A stretch of DNA of 64,000 nt from Poa pratensis. Its lineage: Eukaryota; Streptophyta; Magnoliopsida; Poales; Poaceae. Made by a program: the position numbers and the translations under genes. This document shows, in pieces, positions 22,511 to 33,768 of this stretch (the stretch's first letter is position 1; every line of letters begins with the position of its first letter). The DNA lies in NCBI GenBank assembly GCA_947311845.1, contig CAMZMU010000081.1, forward strand, positions 5,634,616 to 5,698,615, given 5' to 3'. Below the pieces are notes generated by a model, which saw only the letters and a list, made by a program, of their open reading frames with translations, did not search any database and was not told the DNA's origin.

Positions 22511-22597
22511 TCCGACCTACCGGATTCGAACCAGTGACCTAAGGATTTATCTGCAACGCACTACAGTCCTCCGCTCTACCAACTGAGCTAAGGTCGG
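22511..22597 (-). tRNA. tRNA-Tyr (GUA), intron-containing
   Basis: The minus strand reads CCGACCTTAGCTCAGTTGG at the 5' end, with D-arm A-box TAGCTCAGTTGGTAGAG, and ends GGTCACTGGTTCGAATCC...AGGTCGGA. The acceptor stem CCGACCT/AGGTCGG pairs fully with discriminator A (22511). The anticodon loop GACTGTAG carries GTA, followed by a short intron of about 13 nt before AATCCTTAG. An intron after the anticodon is universal for plant nuclear tRNA-Tyr. It should be transcribed by RNA polymerase III from the internal A and B boxes. Confidence 0.93.
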
Positions 22598-23063
22598 ATC
22601 ATGTTACTTTCCAGAGAAAACCTTATAAGTTGTAATACAAAAGGAGTATATGTGATACTCGCAAGAGCCTCGTGGCAATACATACACGAGCTGATCCTTT
22701 TAAGTATGAATTTGCTTCCAGTTCAGAACCATCTCCATCCCATGTGGCTGGCGTAACGTAACGCATAGCTGATAGGTGATTACCACTCGAGGCAGAGCTG
22801 CAAAGATGCAGAAACAAGGGGAAACCACCACCAATCAATCAGCCGAACAAGGCACGTTAGCAGACTGCCACTAATAAGATTATCACAAACGAGCTGATCC
22901 GTACTAGATTTACTCTATGCAGGTTGAAGAAACAAGAGATTTTAGCTCCAAGCTCAAGGCCTCCACTCAACTCTGAACTTCATACGTGCTCATGTAACAC
23001 TCCATCAGATCCTTTTTGCTTCTTATTTTTTTTATCGGATGTCCCCGAAGGACCCCTTTTTGC
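22598..23063. other. spacer downstream of tRNA-Tyr to LINE region
   Basis: No gene recognised; only short ORFs. Confidence 0.5.
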
Positions 23064-23120
23064 TTCTTCTTCTTCTTCTTCTTCTTCTTCTTCTTCTTCT
23101 TCTTCTTCTTCTTCTTCTTC
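23064..23120. repeat. (TTC)n microsatellite
   Basis: An uninterrupted run of 19 TTC triplets adjoins the poly(T) end of the LINE at 23142. A useful polymorphic marker. It gives a poly-serine translation with no coding meaning. Confidence 0.95.
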
Positions 23121-23233
23121 GAAGACCATGTATCAGATTAGGATTTTTTTTTTTTGAATTTAGGAGTATCGCTCCCGATTTCATTTCATAGAAAGAAACC
23201 GATAACACAAGTTTAGTTTTACAAAACTCCAGA

Positions 23234-25122
23234 TGTAGTAACCCGAATTTTTGAGTTATAAATTATTTTGAGTAAAAATAAGTTTTTGCTTCTAATTATT
23301 TAGTTGTGCTAGTATTAAATTGGTTTTGTATATTTGCATGCTTGAAAAGTAAATAGAGGAGTGAATCGTATAGCTACTAGTGTACCTGAATTGCTTGTGT
23401 ATGTGCTGATGCATTGATTCGAACCATGCATGCATGCTTTTGTGATGAGCTAGTTAATTAGAGAGTGAGGCTACGTGGCTGGTTATTAGAGGTGGTGCAG
23501 GTATGTGCTGGCAGCTCAAGAGTGGCTTGGAAGCCAAGCCTCAGCGTGGACGTTCTGCACTGTCGCCAACCAACAGCTTTTGACGTATTTGCTTGCGTCA
23601 GGGATGTCGACAAGATACTTCTGTTCAGCTCGGTCAAGCGGCAAGACGGCGCATGCAGCTTAGATATTTTCCGTCGAAGGTCAAGCGGCAAGCGATCAGA
23701 TATTTTCTTGCCAAAGCCGTATAAATGGAGGAGCTCAGTTGCTGCAATCCACAACATCGATCAATCACCTGTGGACGAGTTAGAGCAAGCAGAGAGAGGA
23801 TAGCGAGCTGACTAGAGAGTGTGAGAGAGATTAGGAAGCTAGCGGCGGCGGCGAAAGTGAGCCAGCCAGCTCTGGCATGCGGTCGGCGTCGTCGAGCGGA
23901 GGCTCTGGCGCACCATCTGCACCGGCGCATGAGCTCGTATGCGTATGCCCTATGACCTCGTACGCGTATGTTGATCGTACCTGGTATTTTGGAGGAGCGG
24001 TTAATCTTACTGGAGCTGACCAAGGTCGATGTGTTATTCGATTGCTACGGCTTAGCAACACCGAGGCAAGTGGATACTCTACTAATCTGTTGATTCCTGC
24101 AAGTAGATTGCTTTACTAGTTCTTCATATCCTAGTCCATTTGTATCCCGTTGATTATCACTTTCGGTCCTTGTGATCGTATTACTTTTGTTATACATGAT
24201 ATGCCAACCTCTCTGATTATTGTGTTATCCGAGAGATATGGAGAGATCTCTCATCCTTGATTAGATCGTTATGATCTGTCGAGCTCTTGCGGAGGCATGA
24301 GCATGATGAGCATCTAGCCATTTTCGTGATTGATCCGTTTGTATATCTTGACCTCTCTTTGTATTGGTGTCACGATGGCAAACGTATTGTACCGGTCGCA
24401 GTTCTGGTATGGGACAGGCTGAGTTCTCCGCAAGGGGCGGCCCTTGAATGGAAAGTGTCGGTGATGGATCCGTAGGAGCGATCGACACGAGTAGGCCAGG
24501 GTGTCCGGTGTCTGAGCGGGTAAAAGGGCTCTGCTCGTTCTGGAGCCTGTGTGGTTCTGGGCGAGGCTGTCGACGTCGGAGTACCCTCTTAAGAGTGTAA
24601 AAGCGTGAATATTCACCCCTGTGAGTCCCGGGTAGGGAACCTTGCTGTCATATGTGATGCCGATACATTATCCTTAATATTCCATAAATCCAGTTCCTCA
24701 TATTTTGTTTATCTCATTTAAATTCTGATCTGTTGATATTTTGACTATTTCCTTTAAATACAGTTATTCTTATATTAATGTATTTAATCCCGCTTTGTTC
24801 CTCCGTTACATAGTAAGGTACCTGCTTGCTGAGTATGATTTTATCGTACTCACCCTGCTTCCCCTGTTTTTTTATGGTATCCGAGTTCGCAGCGGAAGCT
24901 GTCGTCATCCGAGGAGTAGGCTGGACCAGTTGGGTGGGAAACGACTAGACAACCATTTTATTCTTGTATATGTAATAATCCTGTAAAAATGAGTAATTGA
25001 GCTGTTTGAGATCCACTGTCCTGGTTTATCCTGCTTTTCTACGCCTTGCGCGTGTATAGGCTTCACGGTCTATAGGCGCGCGGCGGCTGTCATTCTTCCG
25101 GGCCGGGTCTCGGGGCGTGACA
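23234..25122. mobile_element. solo LTR of a Gypsy-like retrotransposon, 1.9 kb
   Basis: The interval begins TGTAGTAACCCGAATTTTTG and ends TCGGGGCGTGACA (TG...CA). It interrupts LINE 3' sequence that resumes directly afterwards. Flanks CCAGA (left) and CCAGT (right) form an imperfect 5-bp duplication. TATA-like GTATAAATGG occurs at about 23719. No internal coding domain or second LTR is adjacent, so it most likely arose by LTR-LTR recombination. The reading frames within it are not genes. Confidence 0.65.
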
Positions 25123-25730
25123 CCAGTTCACCCAGCCAACAGGTCCAAACTCTACCACAAGCTACTCTTATTACAAACCATACAGAACTTTGTGTTTCTC
25201 CAAAAACTAAAACTAAACGACAACAGCTAACCAGCTACACAACTAGACTACCAGCAACTCTTTTCTCTGCAGAACCAACAGACTTCTGTTTCTTCCTCTA
25301 CTCCTCTATTCTCATCACCATAGGCGCCCATCCGCTTCGTTTGCTGAAGATTTCAGCTGCCACCCGCAGTAGCGCTTCTGCTTCTCTGCGTTGCAAACCT
25401 TGTCGTTCTCGGATCTGGAGAGGAACCCAGAATTTTAACCAGTCCACAGCTTTAATTTAGCAATAACACAGGTAGGATCATACGGGAAAACTTTATCCAA
25501 GCAAGCTGCATTTCTGGTCTTCCACAAAGACCAAATTACAGATGCCACACCTACTGCTTCCATCCCCTCATACTACCAGGAAATCTGAAAACCCGGCTAA
25601 TAAAATCTGAAACTGATGTAAAATCTGTACGAATATCAAAAGCACACTGAACCACCCCCACGCATATCTAGCCATGGCACACCGTACAAATAAGTGATCT
25701 ATACTTTCTTCCTCACTACAAAAAAGGCAT

Positions 25731-26413
25731 TTAGTACTCCCCTCCCAGCCCCTTATTTTTTAGCACATCCCTAGTCAGTATACTTTTTTTGAAAACTAGC
25801 CAAAGAAATACCTTAATCTTTAACGGAATCTTAATAAACCAAAGCTTTTTGAAAGGGCAATTAACTTTATTCATCTTAAGCGCAGTATATAACGATTTAA
25901 CCAAAAAATTATCAGCCTTATCTAACAACCAAACACACTTATCTCTATAGTCATCCTGAAGAACCACTTCACGACATAGACTTTGAAGTTCTGCAAACAT
26001 AACTGCAGTTTCACTCTTCTAAAACACAAACTAGTCCAACCTTCTGTAAAGACTTAGACACTAAAACACCAGCACTAAAAATTAGATTATATAAACGTCT
26101 AAACTTATCATTAAAGGAGTTTCCCTATCCATAGATCCTCCCAAAAACAAGTATTTGTACCATCCCCCACCTGTTTTCTACAGAATTTATAAAAATACTC
26201 CCTAACCCCTAAAATACCATGAAAGAAATGTGATTGTCCTGGTTTTTTCTTAACTGCTACAAGAATACCTTTACTGCAGTACTTTCTAAGAATTAAACTC
26301 TGCCAAATCCCCTCCTCGTTCTCTAACTTCCAGAGCCACTTGCAGAGTAAGCAAATATTCATTACCCATAAATCTACAATACGAGACCTCCTTGATCTAC
26401 TGGTTGACCACAC
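25731..26413 (-). pseudogene. LINE reverse transcriptase C-terminal region (zf-RVT)
   Basis: Two minus-strand frames carry the region after the polymerase core. 26111-26413 holds LWVMNICLLCKWLWKLENEE and VGDGTNTCFWEDLWIG. 25731-26000 holds KIPLKIKVFLWLVFKKSILT, the start of the zinc-binding RT domain. They are separated by stops, so this is a fossil of the LINE ORF2 protein. Confidence 0.75.
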
Positions 26414-26754
26414 TTTCCCAATTTACTAGATGATACTTGTTATCCTTATCATCATCATTCCAAAGCATGCGTTTCCTAGGCTCCTGTGCTCTAGTGATTA
26501 AAACTTGTAAAACATCAACTGCAGCATTAAAAAGGATAGGAGACATTGGGTCACCCTACCTCAACCCTTTTTGATTTAAAATAAGGTCCTAGTTGTCCAT
26601 TAACCATTATCGCCACATTACCACCACAAATAGAGTTTTTAACCCATTGAATAAATCTATCAGGGAACCCTTTCATCCTAAGAACTTCAAATAAGAAGAC
26701 CAATTAATCTTATCATAGGCTTTCTCAAAATCTACCTTAAACATGATAGCAGTA

Positions 26755-26945
26755 CAGTGGCGGAGCTTGGGCCAAGTGCCTGGGGGCAAATGGGCTAAAC
26801 GTGCATATTGGGCTAGATTGGGGAGGCAAATAGGCTAAAAACTAATCATTTTGTGCGAAAGTGGGCCAAATAGTACTGCTTTTTTTGTTCAAATCTTCTT
26901 GGGCTGGGGGGCGGCGCCCCCCTGACTTACACATAGATCCGCCCA
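26755..26945. mobile_element. hAT-like MITE inside the LINE
   Basis: The left end CAGTGGCGGAGCTTGG faces a right end GATCCGCCCA that is partly complementary. Flanking 8-mers TAGCAGTA (26747-26754) and TGGCACTA (26946-26953) agree at six of eight positions, consistent with an old 8-bp hAT duplication. Removing it restores continuity of the LINE reverse transcriptase region. Confidence 0.6.
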
Positions 26946-27950
26946 TGGCACTATCTTTTTTCCTAACTATTTCATGCAGGGCTTCATGTAAAATAATGAC
27001 ACGATCTAAAATATACCTTCCTCTAAAAGCCGTCTGCACGGGTGCTGACCTGGTGCTACTATCCTGTTATTCAGTACTTTAGTAACTAACTTAAAGATCA
27101 CATAATCAAACAAATTGGTTGTACATCTGTATCTTATTAGCATCTTTAACTTTTGGCAACAAGGTCACAATGTTGTAATTAAGCCTAGAAAGATCTATCC
27201 TTCCATGAAAAAATTCTTGAAATAAGCATAAAAGGTCAAATTTTAGCATGTGACAGAAGTGCTAATAGAACTCTGCAGGTATCCCATCAGGACCTGCTGC
27301 CTTGTTATGTTTCATAGTAAATAAAGCCACCCTTATCTCATCTAAAGTAAATTCCGTGATCCAAGAAAGCTCTATCATACTCATCTAATACACAATCAAC
27401 AGGAATATCCAACGAAACTGTAATATCACTAGCCACTGGACCAAACAAAGCTTTATAAAAGCTAGTAGCATACAGTAAAATATCTCTATCCCCTTGTATC
27501 ACACCTTCATCTGTTCTAAACTAAGAATCCTATTTTTTCGTTTCTGGCCACTCGCCTTAGCCATGAAATAAGTTGTCATCACATCTCTTTCGAGAAGGTC
27601 TTTCTCTTTAGCTCTCTGAGCCCATTTAATCTTCCTCGTGTTAATAACATGCAAACGTCTCTCCAGCTCTTTTTTTTAGAGAGAGTACGTGAATGCTCTT
27701 TTCTGCAAGAAACGTATCAACACTAGCCCACCATCCTCACTATCTTTATCTATTTTTCGATTTCCTCTGTCAAAAACTTTTTCTCTTTTTTATAAGCACT
27801 ACAATAATTAATATTCCACCCTTTAAGAGATCTCCTTACAGCCTGAAACCTATTTTGCCAAAAGTCTAATCAGATTAGGAAATTTACACACCCTTTCTCC
27901 AAAAGTTACCTGTAACCTACAGGCTGGAGCTGCAAGCATTGCACCATCGT

Positions 27951-28201
27951 GATGAACTGAATCAGCTTGATACAAAATAGCCGTGACTGCTAAAGACGCC
28001 TAGATGTGTATGCCAACATGTAGTAATGGAGAAGGTTGCCGGAATAGGAGCGTGGGGATGAAGCACGGCTGACGACATCTGGTTTTGTAACGGTTTGCTT
28101 TGAAGCAAGACAGAACCTTTTCACAAGAAACAAAATAAATAGATAAGAAAACGCTCGTAAAAATAATGGTATATACTTTTAAAATATTAAAATATCAAAA
28201 C
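27951..28201. other. spacer between LINE and tRNA-Ala
   Basis: No gene or repeat recognised. Confidence 0.5.
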
Positions 28202-28274
28202 GGGGATGTAGCTCAGATGGTAGAGCGCTCGCTTAGCATGCGAGAGGTACGGGGATCGATACCCCGCATCTCCA
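28202..28274 (+). tRNA. tRNA-Ala (AGC)
   Basis: A 73-nt cloverleaf starts GGGGATGTAGCTCAGATGGT. The acceptor stem GGGGATG pairs with CATCTCC (one G-U), with discriminator A at 28274. The anticodon stem-loop CGCTTAGCATGCG places AGC as the anticodon. The T-arm CGGGGATCGATACCCCG contains the B box. There is no intron. The match to eukaryotic nuclear tRNA-Ala is good, so it should be pol III transcribed. Confidence 0.93.
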
Positions 28275-28286
28275 ATTTATGTTTTT

Positions 28287-28680
28287 CTGGCTTCAACAAT
28301 ATAATTATTTTCTGTTTTCGTTCATCTATTGATGGTTATAGAAAAAAAATTGAAGCTCAGTTTGTGCCAAATCATCCATGAATCAGGAAATTGAACCGGA
28401 CCCAACCAGTTCTGGCACTTGTCCTCATCGCTTCGTACTAACCGTGCCAAAGCTTGCTATATAAACTGCTTTGTTGTCTCAGTAGTTTAGCGGCGTGGTA
28501 CTAAAAATGCTACTACATCCGTGTTTCCAGCTCCTGCTAGTGTTGATTGCGCAAAATCAGTCTGACCGTGACCGCGCATGGGCTGGCCACTGGATCAATA
28601 GGCCGGGGAATGGACGACGCGGCCTGTTACTACTTCGTGAGGCTAATTTAAGTTTTTCTCTGCTCTATTAAAATATTGTT
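28287..28680 (+). repeat. diverged direct repeat, copy 1 (TATA-containing)
   Basis: This segment is about 75-80% similar by eye to 28868-29215. Shared landmarks in order are GAACCGGACCCAACC, CTCTGGCACTT-like, TGCCAAAG, GCTATATAAA, TTGTCTCAGTAGTT, GTGGTACTAAA and GACGACGCGGCCTG. The TATATAAA with a downstream conserved TTGTCTCAGTAGTT looks like a core promoter. No ORF or RNA family is recognised. Confidence 0.65.
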
Positions 28681-28867
28681 TTGATAGTCGTAGTGATTGT
28701 AATTGGGTAGATGAACCACCAGATTTCCTGATGGAGAATCTGCTAAACAATGTAATTGCGGTTTAAGATTAATATAAAGCTAGCCACGATGGCCTTCCCT
28801 AAAAAAAAGTTTCTATCACTTATCGTTTGATGTGGGTCATCTGTGAAGTTGGAAGGTCATGTGCTTG

Positions 28868-29215
28868 CTTTAACAATATACTTCTATTTTCTGTGTTGGT
28901 AACGAAAAAATAGAAGCTCAGATCGCACCAGATCATCCCGTATATACAGGAGAATGAACCGGACCCAACCGGCTCTGGCACTTCTCCTCACAGCTTCGTG
29001 CCGAGAGTGCCAAAGGTTGCTATATAAATCGGTTGTTGTCTCAGTAGTTAGGCGGTGTGGTACTAAACATACTGTGTTTGCAGCTCCAGCCATTGCTAAC
29101 TCCTAAAAACGGGCTGACAGTGACCGCGTACATGGGCTCGCAGGCCAGTAAATGGACGACGCGGCCTGCTACTACTTCCTGAGGCTAATTTAAATATTTC
29201 TCTGTTCTGTAAACA
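28868..29215 (+). repeat. diverged direct repeat, copy 2 (TATA-containing)
   Basis: The second copy keeps all landmarks of the first, including GAACCGGACCCAACC, GCTATATAAA, TTGTCTCAGTAGTT and TGGACGACGCGGCCTG, but is about 45 bp shorter. It is not preceded by a tRNA gene, so the duplication did not include tRNA-Ala. Confidence 0.65.
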
Positions 29216-29279
29216 AATCGTTTCTATTTTGCTAAAACTTCAATTCTTTTATTGGTCCCTGGCCACTATTACCGGGCAG

Positions 29280-30060
29280 GTCAAAACACCCTGCCAATGG
29301 CGTTGTACTATATTGTCTATATAGATTTGCCACTATATTGTCGTTAGACCTGAAATTGTCGCATGTATTCGAGATGTGAATCGACCTAGTTTGGGGTATC
29401 AACCGCTACACCGTGAAAGGGTAGTTATAAAGGTAGCTTTCGGATTTGTCACCAAGCATGCAACGAGGAGGCGTGGTAATCAAAATGGGATTTGCCCCTC
29501 TCCACATGAGAGAGATATCTCTCTGGGCGGCTCGAGTGATCGGATCCAGAAATGTATGGCCGTGCTACATAAGGTTAATAGTTAACCTGGTAAAGGGATT
29601 CCGGATCACATGATCGAGAAAGAGTGGTCAGCTAGGAGCTCGACTAAATATCGTGAGGAAAATGGAATATCATATACTAAACAATCTGATGGTTGTCTGA
29701 TGCGATATTTATATACGTTTGGGAGTTGACACGTTTTGCTAAAATCCGCTACCAACTATTGGCCGAGTATGTGTGCTCGTGTCATGTCTAAAGTGCGTGA
29801 ACCTATAGGTCACACGCTTAAGGCAGTGGAAGCATAATTCGGATTGGATCCGAATTGGGCTGGAGATAGACTCCATAGTGGGCTTCTGTTGTGGCAACCC
29901 ATTATCCATTATAGGGAGGTCTATATAAGGGGAGGAGGCTGGGCGTTTTAGGGTTGCTCATTCCGCACCACAATCCACCGCAGCCACAGTCTCCCCACGC
30001 CCCTGCCGCTGCGCGGACCTAGCAGTCCAGCGAGCGGTGCCTCCACCCCCAACCAACTGA
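29280..30060 (+). mobile_element. LTR-like fragment (promoter end) of an LTR retrotransposon
   Basis: The sequence has LTR character: a TATA box in GGTCTATATAAGGGGAGG (about 29921), followed about 30 bp later by TTTTAGGGTTGCTCATTCC and a GC-rich leader. No second copy, primer site or coding domain lies next to it in this window, and the ends are not defined. It is called from composition and resemblance to Triticeae LTRs seen from memory. Confidence 0.4.
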
Positions 30061-31028
30061 TCAACACAAAAAGTTAGATCACAGCCATCCATACACAACA
30101 TACGCCTACAGTGTAGCAAAATAAATGTACGAAAGCAACACTGCTGCAACATTTTACGATGAATATGTCATAAACAGTTCAAAAAGGTCGAAGCATTTTG
30201 AAACGTGGATGCAACAAAAATGTGAGTATGTAGCAAATCTTAACTCGTCGCAGCAAAAGTCGTTGGTCGCGGCAAACTCGACGACAAAAAGTCAAAACTT
30301 ATACAATATGGGAGGCCTATATTTGCAACATGCCTCGAACACATAAGCAACGTTGAAGCAACATTTGTAATCACAACCCCATAATTGTGCAGCATCCCGC
30401 TTCTGTTTGCAGCGAAACGCACACGAGTATGTAGCATTTTGAGCGCGCCATGCAGCATACAAATTTCCGCAAAAAATGTTGTAGTAGACGCTCAGGATTG
30501 TCGCACCATCTTGGTTGTGCGTTCGCAGGAAAACAGACACGAGGTTTTAGAATGTCGCATGAACATATACAACTTCAAAAAATCGTAAAAATACTAACCT
30601 TGTACCGTCGTCCATGGTGGCCCTTGTTCAATCGATTCAGAGTCGCTAAGCATGAATTCGGCTTGTCGGAGTCTCATCGGCGCTAGACGACGACCATGGA
30701 CTCATTCCTCCAATTTATCCGCTACATCAAGCTGAGCAGATCAGATTTGAACTCCACCTTGTGTGGCCTTCCAAGGTGATTTGGGTTAAAGGAGAAGAGA
30801 AGCTTCATGTCGCCGAAGCATGTGGGGGTGGAGCGATCGGGACGATGAGCTATGGAGGAGTCGCACGCGTCATGGAGATAGGAGCAGCAGTGCAGCGCAC
30901 ACGCAGGAGATAGAAGCCAAGCAATAAAAGGGGAGGAAGAAACGTGAGAGATGGAGGGTCCAATCGGGCGCAATATTTCCTAGTACAAAAGTCTATGACC
31001 TCCATGTGTGAGGGTTTGTTCTATTTAG
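30061..31028. other. repeat-like spacer, no gene recognised
   Basis: Contains a loose TTGCAGCAAA/TGCAACAT-type repetition (30140-30480) common in grass transposon interiors. Short ORFs only. Confidence 0.4.
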
Positions 31029-31180
31029 TCGCTCGCCCTTTTGCGCGAAGCGCAGCCGACGCCTTATAGGCAGACTCCCTTGATTTGGAATGAGAAAAAC
31101 CGCAATTTTTTCTTCACAATTTTTATACCATTACCACTAACAAGTACGCCCTCTGCGCTTCGCACAAGAGGGCAAGCGAC
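31029..31180. repeat. 28-bp inverted repeat with about 97-bp loop
   Basis: GTCGCTCGCCCTTTTGCGCG... (31029-31056) and ...CGCACAAGAGGGCAAGCGAC (31153-31180) are reverse complements with few mismatches, sharing GCGAAGCGCAG/CTGCGCTTCGC. It resembles a foldback or transposon terminus. The right arm recurs in the duplicate at about 32140. Confidence 0.6.
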
Positions 31181-32025
31181 AATTCCCGAGAGCGCGCACC
31201 ACACATGATGTCACATTTTTTGTGACACAATGGTTTTTCGCTTTCTGCGTGCGTCGGTTTGATTCTGTGCGGTTTTGCACATTGCTTTTTCCTACTTAAG
31301 TCAGGTTTCCGCTTTTCACTTTTCATGTTGCTCTTTCTTTTCTCTTTTCAGAAGTTGGAGAGTTTATGCTGTAAGTTGGGGGGTCTACTTTGAATAGTAT
31401 AGAATACTAACTCTGTATTCGAGAACGGTGAATTCGTAGCATGTGTTGCGGGTTGTGCTCATAAGTAAAATTGACCCTCTATGAACCTTACCAACCTCAA
31501 ACATGCCACCCCGAATCCCAACAAGCATCCCCCCAGAATGACCCGTGGCCGGCAGCCAACACGAAAAGAACTTCTCCCAACGTCCTTAGAGTTGGACATC
31601 GGCGGGAAGAGGCGAGACCCCCAGATCCCATAGAACTAGCTTCGTCTTCAGAGAGCTACCCGGCGAAGCAGCGCGAGGTGGCCTCAGGCAACCGCGAGCG
31701 GTGGAGAGGTGCTCAGGCGGTTCCCCCACCCCATGTCGCCCTTTGAATCGCGAGAGTCTACCGCAGTGCGAGCTATCAGTTTTCGTGCCGGCACCCCTGG
31801 ATGAATGCATTTTGGTATCTACGTTTCATGTTGACCTTTGGCATATTGTTGATTAAGTCCATTAAGATGCATTTGCTTAACGACACGGACGTCGTTACAT
31901 GTGCATTTTCTGGGGGCGTTGGGTGAGTCTGGATATATGGTACATCACGTACGAATCCGCCCTCACCAAGACGTAATCGTAATCCTAATATGTGTTTTTA
32001 TAATGTCAATTTTGTTAACTTACGT
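31045..32025. repeat. kilobase tandem duplication, copy 1
   Basis: From GCGAAGCGCAG...GACGCCTTATAGGCAGACTC onward the sequence repeats about 990 bp downstream through AATGTCAATTTTGTTAACTT. Copies differ by many substitutions and by an insertion near 31690-31735. Reading frames inside are shared but short. No gene is recognised. Confidence 0.85.
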
Positions 32026-32034
32026 ACGGTTATG

Positions 32035-32965
32035 GCGAAGCGCAGACGACGCCTTATAGGCAGACTCCCTTGATTGGAATGAGAAAAAACACAATTTTTT
32101 TCACAATATGTATACCATTACCACTAACAAGTACGCCCCGCGCTTCGTGCAAGAGGGCGAGCGATAATGCTCGAGAGCGCGCACCACATTGTATATCACA
32201 TTTCTTTTTTGTGACACAATGGTTTTTCGCTTTCTGCGTGCATCGCTTTGATTCGGTGCGGGTTTTGCACATTGCTTTTTCCCACTTAAGTCAGGTTTTC
32301 GCTTTTCACTTTTCATGTTGCCCTGTGTTTTCTCTTTTCAGGAGTTGGAGAGTTTATGTTGTAAGCTGGGAGGGGTCTACTTTGAACAGTATATAATACT
32401 AACTCTGTATTCAAGAACGGTGAATTCGTAGCACGTGGTGTGGATTGCGCCCATAAGGTAAAATTGACCCTCTATGAACATTACCAACCTCAAACATGCT
32501 ACCCCGAAACGCAAGAACAGTTCCCCAGAATGACCCGTGGCCGACAACCAACACGAGAAGAACTTCTCCAGCGTCCTCGGAGTTGGACATCGGCGGGGAG
32601 AGGCGAGATCCCAGATCCCATAGAACTAGCTTCGTCTTCGGAGAGCTCCGCGGCGAAGCAGCGTGAGGCGGCCTCGAACAACGGTGTCGCCCTTTGAAAC
32701 GCGAGAGGCTACCGTAGCGTGAGCTGTTTTCGTGTCGGCGCCCCTGGATGAATGCATTTTGGTATCTACGTTTCATGTCGACGTTTGGCATATTGTTGAT
32801 TAAGTCCATTAAGATGCATTTGCTTAACGACCCTTGTCACAGTTTCCCCAAATGTGGTGGTTTTTTGTCATTTACTCGGATATATGTTACCAATCAGCCC
32901 TCACCAAGACGTAATCGTAATCCTAATATGTGTTTTTATAATGTCAATTTTGTTAACTTGCGGTC
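32035..32965. repeat. kilobase tandem duplication, copy 2
   Basis: The second copy starts GGCGAAGCGCAGACGACGCC and keeps the order of copy 1. It lacks the left arm of the inverted repeat and has a different sequence near 32835-32880. The divergence implies an old duplication. Confidence 0.85.
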
Positions 32966-33047
32966 ATGGGGAACCGGTCAGGGTCATATATACCATTTCC
33001 ATCTATGTATCCAACCGGTGTAGTATAAGTATATGCGTATCCATGTG

Positions 33048-33760
33048 TAGGGATGAAAACGGAGCGGAATCTTTCCGACCTTTCCGCGGAAAAATGGAAA
33101 CGGAATGGAAATACGGAAACGGAAACGGAAACTTTTATGCGGAAACGAAAACGGAAACGGAACAGCAGATTCCGGCGGAATGACCACGGAAACAGAACTT
33201 TCCGTTTCCGGTAATACGGAACTTTCCGTTTTTGTTATGCGGTGCTTTCCACATCCAGTAGGGCCAGTAATTCCAGTAGAAACATTTAGGCACATTACAT
33301 GATATGAATAAAAAAATAAAAGGATCTGAAGCTACCGTGTTTAGGCCATATATACTCGCATATCATGTCCCTCTCGAGTCGTTAATAGTTCGACATTTCA
33401 ATGTAGCACTAGTGTTAAGGACGATAGTAGATGTTTCTTAATTTTGCCAAAATTGATAGCATATGCACACTATATTATATAATCATGATAACTCGTTATA
33501 TTTTATTTCATCTTAGAAAATTGACAATTTTGTTGGTTTGATTGAGTTTTCGTGCATTATTTAAGGGGTTGCTTTGTTCCGGCAAACATCCGCTTTCTGT
33601 TCCGTGTCCGCACCGTATTCGGTACATATCTGTTTCCGATAATTTTTGTTTCCGTATTTGTTTCCGGGGTTTCTATATTCGTTTCCGCTTCCGCAAACAA
33701 ATATGAAAACAAATGTGGCACCACTCAGTTCCGTCCGTATCCGCTCCGTTTTCATCCCTA
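33048..33760. mobile_element. Ac/Ds-like non-autonomous hAT element, 713 bp
   Basis: The terminal inverted repeats TAGGGATGAAAACGGAGCGG and CCGCTCCGTTTTCATCCCTA are perfect over 20 bp and contain the Ac/Ds terminus (C/T)AGGGATGAAA. Flanking 8-mers TCCATGTG (33040-33047) and CCCATGTG (33761-33768) match at seven of eight, the hAT duplication length. Both subterminal regions are dense in GAAACGG/CCGTTTC, which contain AAACGG, the motif bound by Ac transposase. The centre is AT-rich without a transposase frame. Confidence 0.88.
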
Positions 33761-33768
33761 CCCATGTG

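Larger units (their letters stand above)
23142..27950 (-). mobile_element. degenerate LINE (non-LTR retrotransposon), split by two insertions
   Basis: Read on the minus strand, the element runs from about 27950 to a poly(A) end (poly(T) at 23142-23153 on plus). Recognisable pieces in order are WAQRAKEKDLLERDV (about 27600), RLNYNIVTLLPKVKDAN (about 27150), the RT motifs QTAFRGRYILDRVIILHE (about 27000) and VDFEKAYDKINW (about 26720), then SICGGNVAIMVNGQLGPYF. These are followed by GDGTNTCFWEDLWIG and the zinc-binding C-terminal domain with KIPLKIKVFLWLVFKKSILT. Many stops and frame changes separate the pieces, so it is dead. A solo LTR (23234-25122) and a hAT-like MITE (26755-26945) sit inside it. 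The 5' limit is approximate. Confidence 0.82.

Noticed and set aside
22924..23157. ORF with a long poly-serine run
   Set aside because: It is only translation of the (TTC)n microsatellite and the poly(T) of the LINE end.
23465..24119. Pairs of moderate ORFs on both strands
   Set aside because: They lie within the solo LTR near its TATA box. No domain, and LTR leaders commonly have spurious frames.
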